Shown: positions 62,733-64,000 of the stretch, piece by piece
Position numbering within the stretch: the stretch's first letter is position 1
How the letters are laid out: each line of letters opens with the position of its first letter
Assembly: GCA_019637335.1 (NCBI GenBank)
Contig: JAHBVV010000005.1
Location: 62,001-126,000, forward strand
Length of the DNA stretch: 64,000 bases
Direction: 5' to 3'
DNA from: Candidatus Hydrogenedentota bacterium
Lineage (GTDB): Bacteria; Hydrogenedentota; Hydrogenedentia; Hydrogenedentales; JAEUWI01
Notes under the pieces: model-generated
The model's input: only the letters and a program-made list of their open reading frames with translations
The model's database searches: none
Told to the model about the DNA's origin: nothing
Position numbers and translations under genes: made by a program

Positions 62733-62851
62733 AGCCTGAACGGCCCTCCCGGAAGAGCCACCGCGAGATCCCGGACTGCTCCGGGGAATATACGCGATCC
62801 CGCGGAAAAGGATCGCGGACACGTATTCCCATCTGAGAACCCCCCCCGCCT

Positions 62852-63799
62852 TCATACCCCCCCGGCGTCCTCCGCCAACCGCGCCCGAACCGCCTCCAGC
62901 ACCCGATCCACCGCAATGTCCTCCAGGCAGCTCCCATGCCCCGCGGGACACACCCCGCCCGCGCCCGCGCGCGCCGCGTGGTTCCAGAACCCGCTGCACG
63001 GCAGGCCACTTCGGATCGCGGTCAGGTTGGGATCGCCGCGCACCAGGAATTCCGGATCCGTCGGGCCGAAAAGCCCCACCACCCGGGTACCCGACGCCAG
63101 GGCCAGGTGCAGCAGGCCGGAATCGCACGCCACCGCCACATCCGCCGCATGCAGCAGGCAGGCCGCGTCGCGCACCGAGGTCTGGCCCGTCAGATCCAGC
63201 CCCGGGCCGAGCCCTTCGCCCGCGGCCCCAACCACGATCACCCGCAGGCCGTCTCGGTGCAGTGCCGACGCCAGTTCCGCCCAGTGTTCGCGGGGCCAGC
63301 GCTTGATGGGCCACGACGCCCCCGGCGCCAGCGCAACCAGCGGCGCCGCGTCGCGCGGCACGCGCGCCAGCAACTCCGAGTCCCAGTCTCGATAGTGCAG
63401 GCGCGGGCGGGCGTCCGGAACCGCGATTCCCGCCTTGCGGCTGTACTCCGCCAGGCGCCACATACGCCGGCTCGCGCCCCGCAACAGCACGTAGCGATCC
63501 GGCCGTGGATGCGCCGGGTTCACCGCGCGCACCGCGGGATGATCCTCAAAGAGCGCGGGGTAATTGCTGATGACCTCAATGGCGGCATCTGGATAGCGCG
63601 TGTGCAGCGCCTCCAGCACGGGCAGCGCCATGATCTCGTCGCCCAGGCGCCAGTTCAGTTCCACCAGCAGCGTACGCGGGCGGCGCAGCAGCCCCTTCAG
63701 ACGCCACCGAACCGCGCGCGCCAGTCGGCCCGCGCGCCGCGCGATAGCGCCCCGCCGCTCGTCATACGTCGGGTGCACGGGCGTCTCCCCGGCGCGCAT
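62852..63799 (-). CDS. Family 9 glycosyltransferase (heptosyltransferase-like)
   Basis: 315 aa if started at ATG 63799 (GGAGA upstream), overlapping the upstream GT4 gene by 38 bases; GTG 63778 behind GGGGAG is an alternative. RTLLVELNWRLGDEIMALPVLEALHTRYP is the N-terminal signature. LAPGASWPIKRWPREHWAELASAL and ACDSGLLHLALASGTRVVGLFGPTDPEF make the nucleotide-sugar binding half. The C-terminus has several Cys (CSGFW, CPAGHGSC). ADP-heptose LPS heptosyltransferases are the best known members, though many act on other sugars. It probably works with the GT4 and nearby GT2 in assembly of a surface glycan. Confidence 0.88.
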   Translation of the reverse strand: MRAGETPVHPTYDERRGAIARRAGRLARAVRWRLKGLLRRPRTLLVELNWRLGDEIMALPVLEALHTRYPDAAIEVISNYPALFEDHPAVRAVNPAHPRPDRYVLLRGASRRMWRLAEYSRKAGIAVPDARPRLHYRDWDSELLARVPRDAAPLVALAPGASWPIKRWPREHWAELASALHRDGLRVIVVGAAGEGLGPGLDLTGQTSVRDAACLLHAADVAVACDSGLLHLALASGTRVVGLFGPTDPEFLVRGDPNLTAIRSGLPCSGFWNHAARAGAGGVCPAGHGSCLEDIAVDRVLEAVRARLAEDAGGV

Positions 63800-64000
63800 C
63801 GCGCATCTCCGCGTAGACCCGCGCAAGCCCCCGGGTATAGGCGTCCAGCCCGAATCGACGCTGCGCCAGTTCGAGGCCCCGGTCCGCATACGTTTTTCGA
63901 AGGGACGCGTCTTCCACCAGCTGTTTGATCTTCTCCCAGAGCGCCAGGAAGTCGTTCGGCTGGCATAGCATCGCCGCGTCCTCCACGATCTCCGGGATCG
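63762..64000 (-). CDS. C-terminal end of a family 4 glycosyltransferase, cut by the window edge
   Basis: The frame enters from the right edge without a start, so only about 79 C-terminal residues are seen: IPEIVEDAAMLCQPNDFLALWEKI, then DRGLELAQRRFGLDAYTRGLARVYAEM. This is the GT-B C-terminal pattern of GT4 enzymes (PEIVxDxxxL, then PxDxxxLxxxI). The stop codon lies inside the start of the GT9 gene, pointing to a shared transcript. Confidence 0.8.
   Translation of the reverse strand, partial: IPEIVEDAAMLCQPNDFLALWEKIKQLVEDASLRKTYADRGLELAQRRFGLDAYTRGLARVYAEMRDARRGDARAPDV

Overview
The window is GC-rich, densely coded DNA from a diderm bacterium of the Planctomycetes/Verrucomicrobia/Hydrogenedentes type. 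Phylum assignment is inference. It rests on a paired DUF1592-type cytochrome protein and DUF1552 (HXXSHH) protein, a Tat-dependent Gfo/Idh/MocA oxidoreductase, a PKD/glycoside-hydrolase-like secreted protein, an Omp85-type TamA with TamB, and families of dispersed intergenic repeats usual in such genomes (Candidatus Hydrogenedentes is my best guess). I saw no rRNA, tRNA or CRISPR array.

Layout. 1-2.9 kb: a secreted PKD + GH20b-like protein cut by the window edge, then a ~0.5 kb MITE-like element with terminal inverted repeats and a perfect 8-bp target duplication. 2.9-6.3 kb: DUF1592/DUF1552 pair. 6.4-13 kb: tamA-tamB, coupled through a TTGA overlap. 13-20 kb: an unknown 699-aa protein, OsmC, an SMP-30 lactonase, a VanZ-like protein and a class A penicillin-binding protein flanked by ~175-bp direct repeats. 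20-26 kb: a repeat mosaic, a Gfo/Idh/MocA oxidoreductase, a two-domain M16 peptidase and a CMP-sugar synthetase-like protein. 26-30 kb (minus): epimerase, GT2 and miaA. 30-33 kb: ppk1 and a YacP-type NYN protein. 32.7-36.8 kb (minus): larB-larC-coaD and an M16 peptidase. 36.9-42.1 kb (minus): gap-pgk, rpsO and pnp, with clear terminators and two promoters ahead of gap. 42.7-49.5 kb: an Asp-rich small protein, a Tricorn protease homologue, a penicillin-acylase-type Ntn hydrolase and dut. 49.9-56.8 kb (minus): a HAL2-like phosphatase, then dprE1-dprE2-ubiA joined by TGATG stop/start overlaps, then a 900-aa membrane protein. 57-62.7 kb: PilZ protein, N-acetylmuramoyl-L-alanine amidase, dapL-like aminotransferase, PTS EIIA protein, a 64-aa GspF-like mini-protein and a GT2. 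62.8-64 kb (minus): GT9 and the C-terminus of a GT4.

Most notable system. dprE1-dprE2-ubiA encodes what looks like a full decaprenylphosphoryl-arabinose type pathway, best known from mycobacterial cell-wall arabinan synthesis, in an organism that is evidently not an actinobacterium. The adjacent phosphatase and 900-aa membrane protein are candidates for the missing dephosphorylation and downstream membrane steps (inference). Many other genes serve the envelope (TamAB, PBP, amidase, DapL, sugar nucleotide enzymes, glycosyltransferases), so the window as a whole is biased to cell-surface assembly alongside core metabolism.
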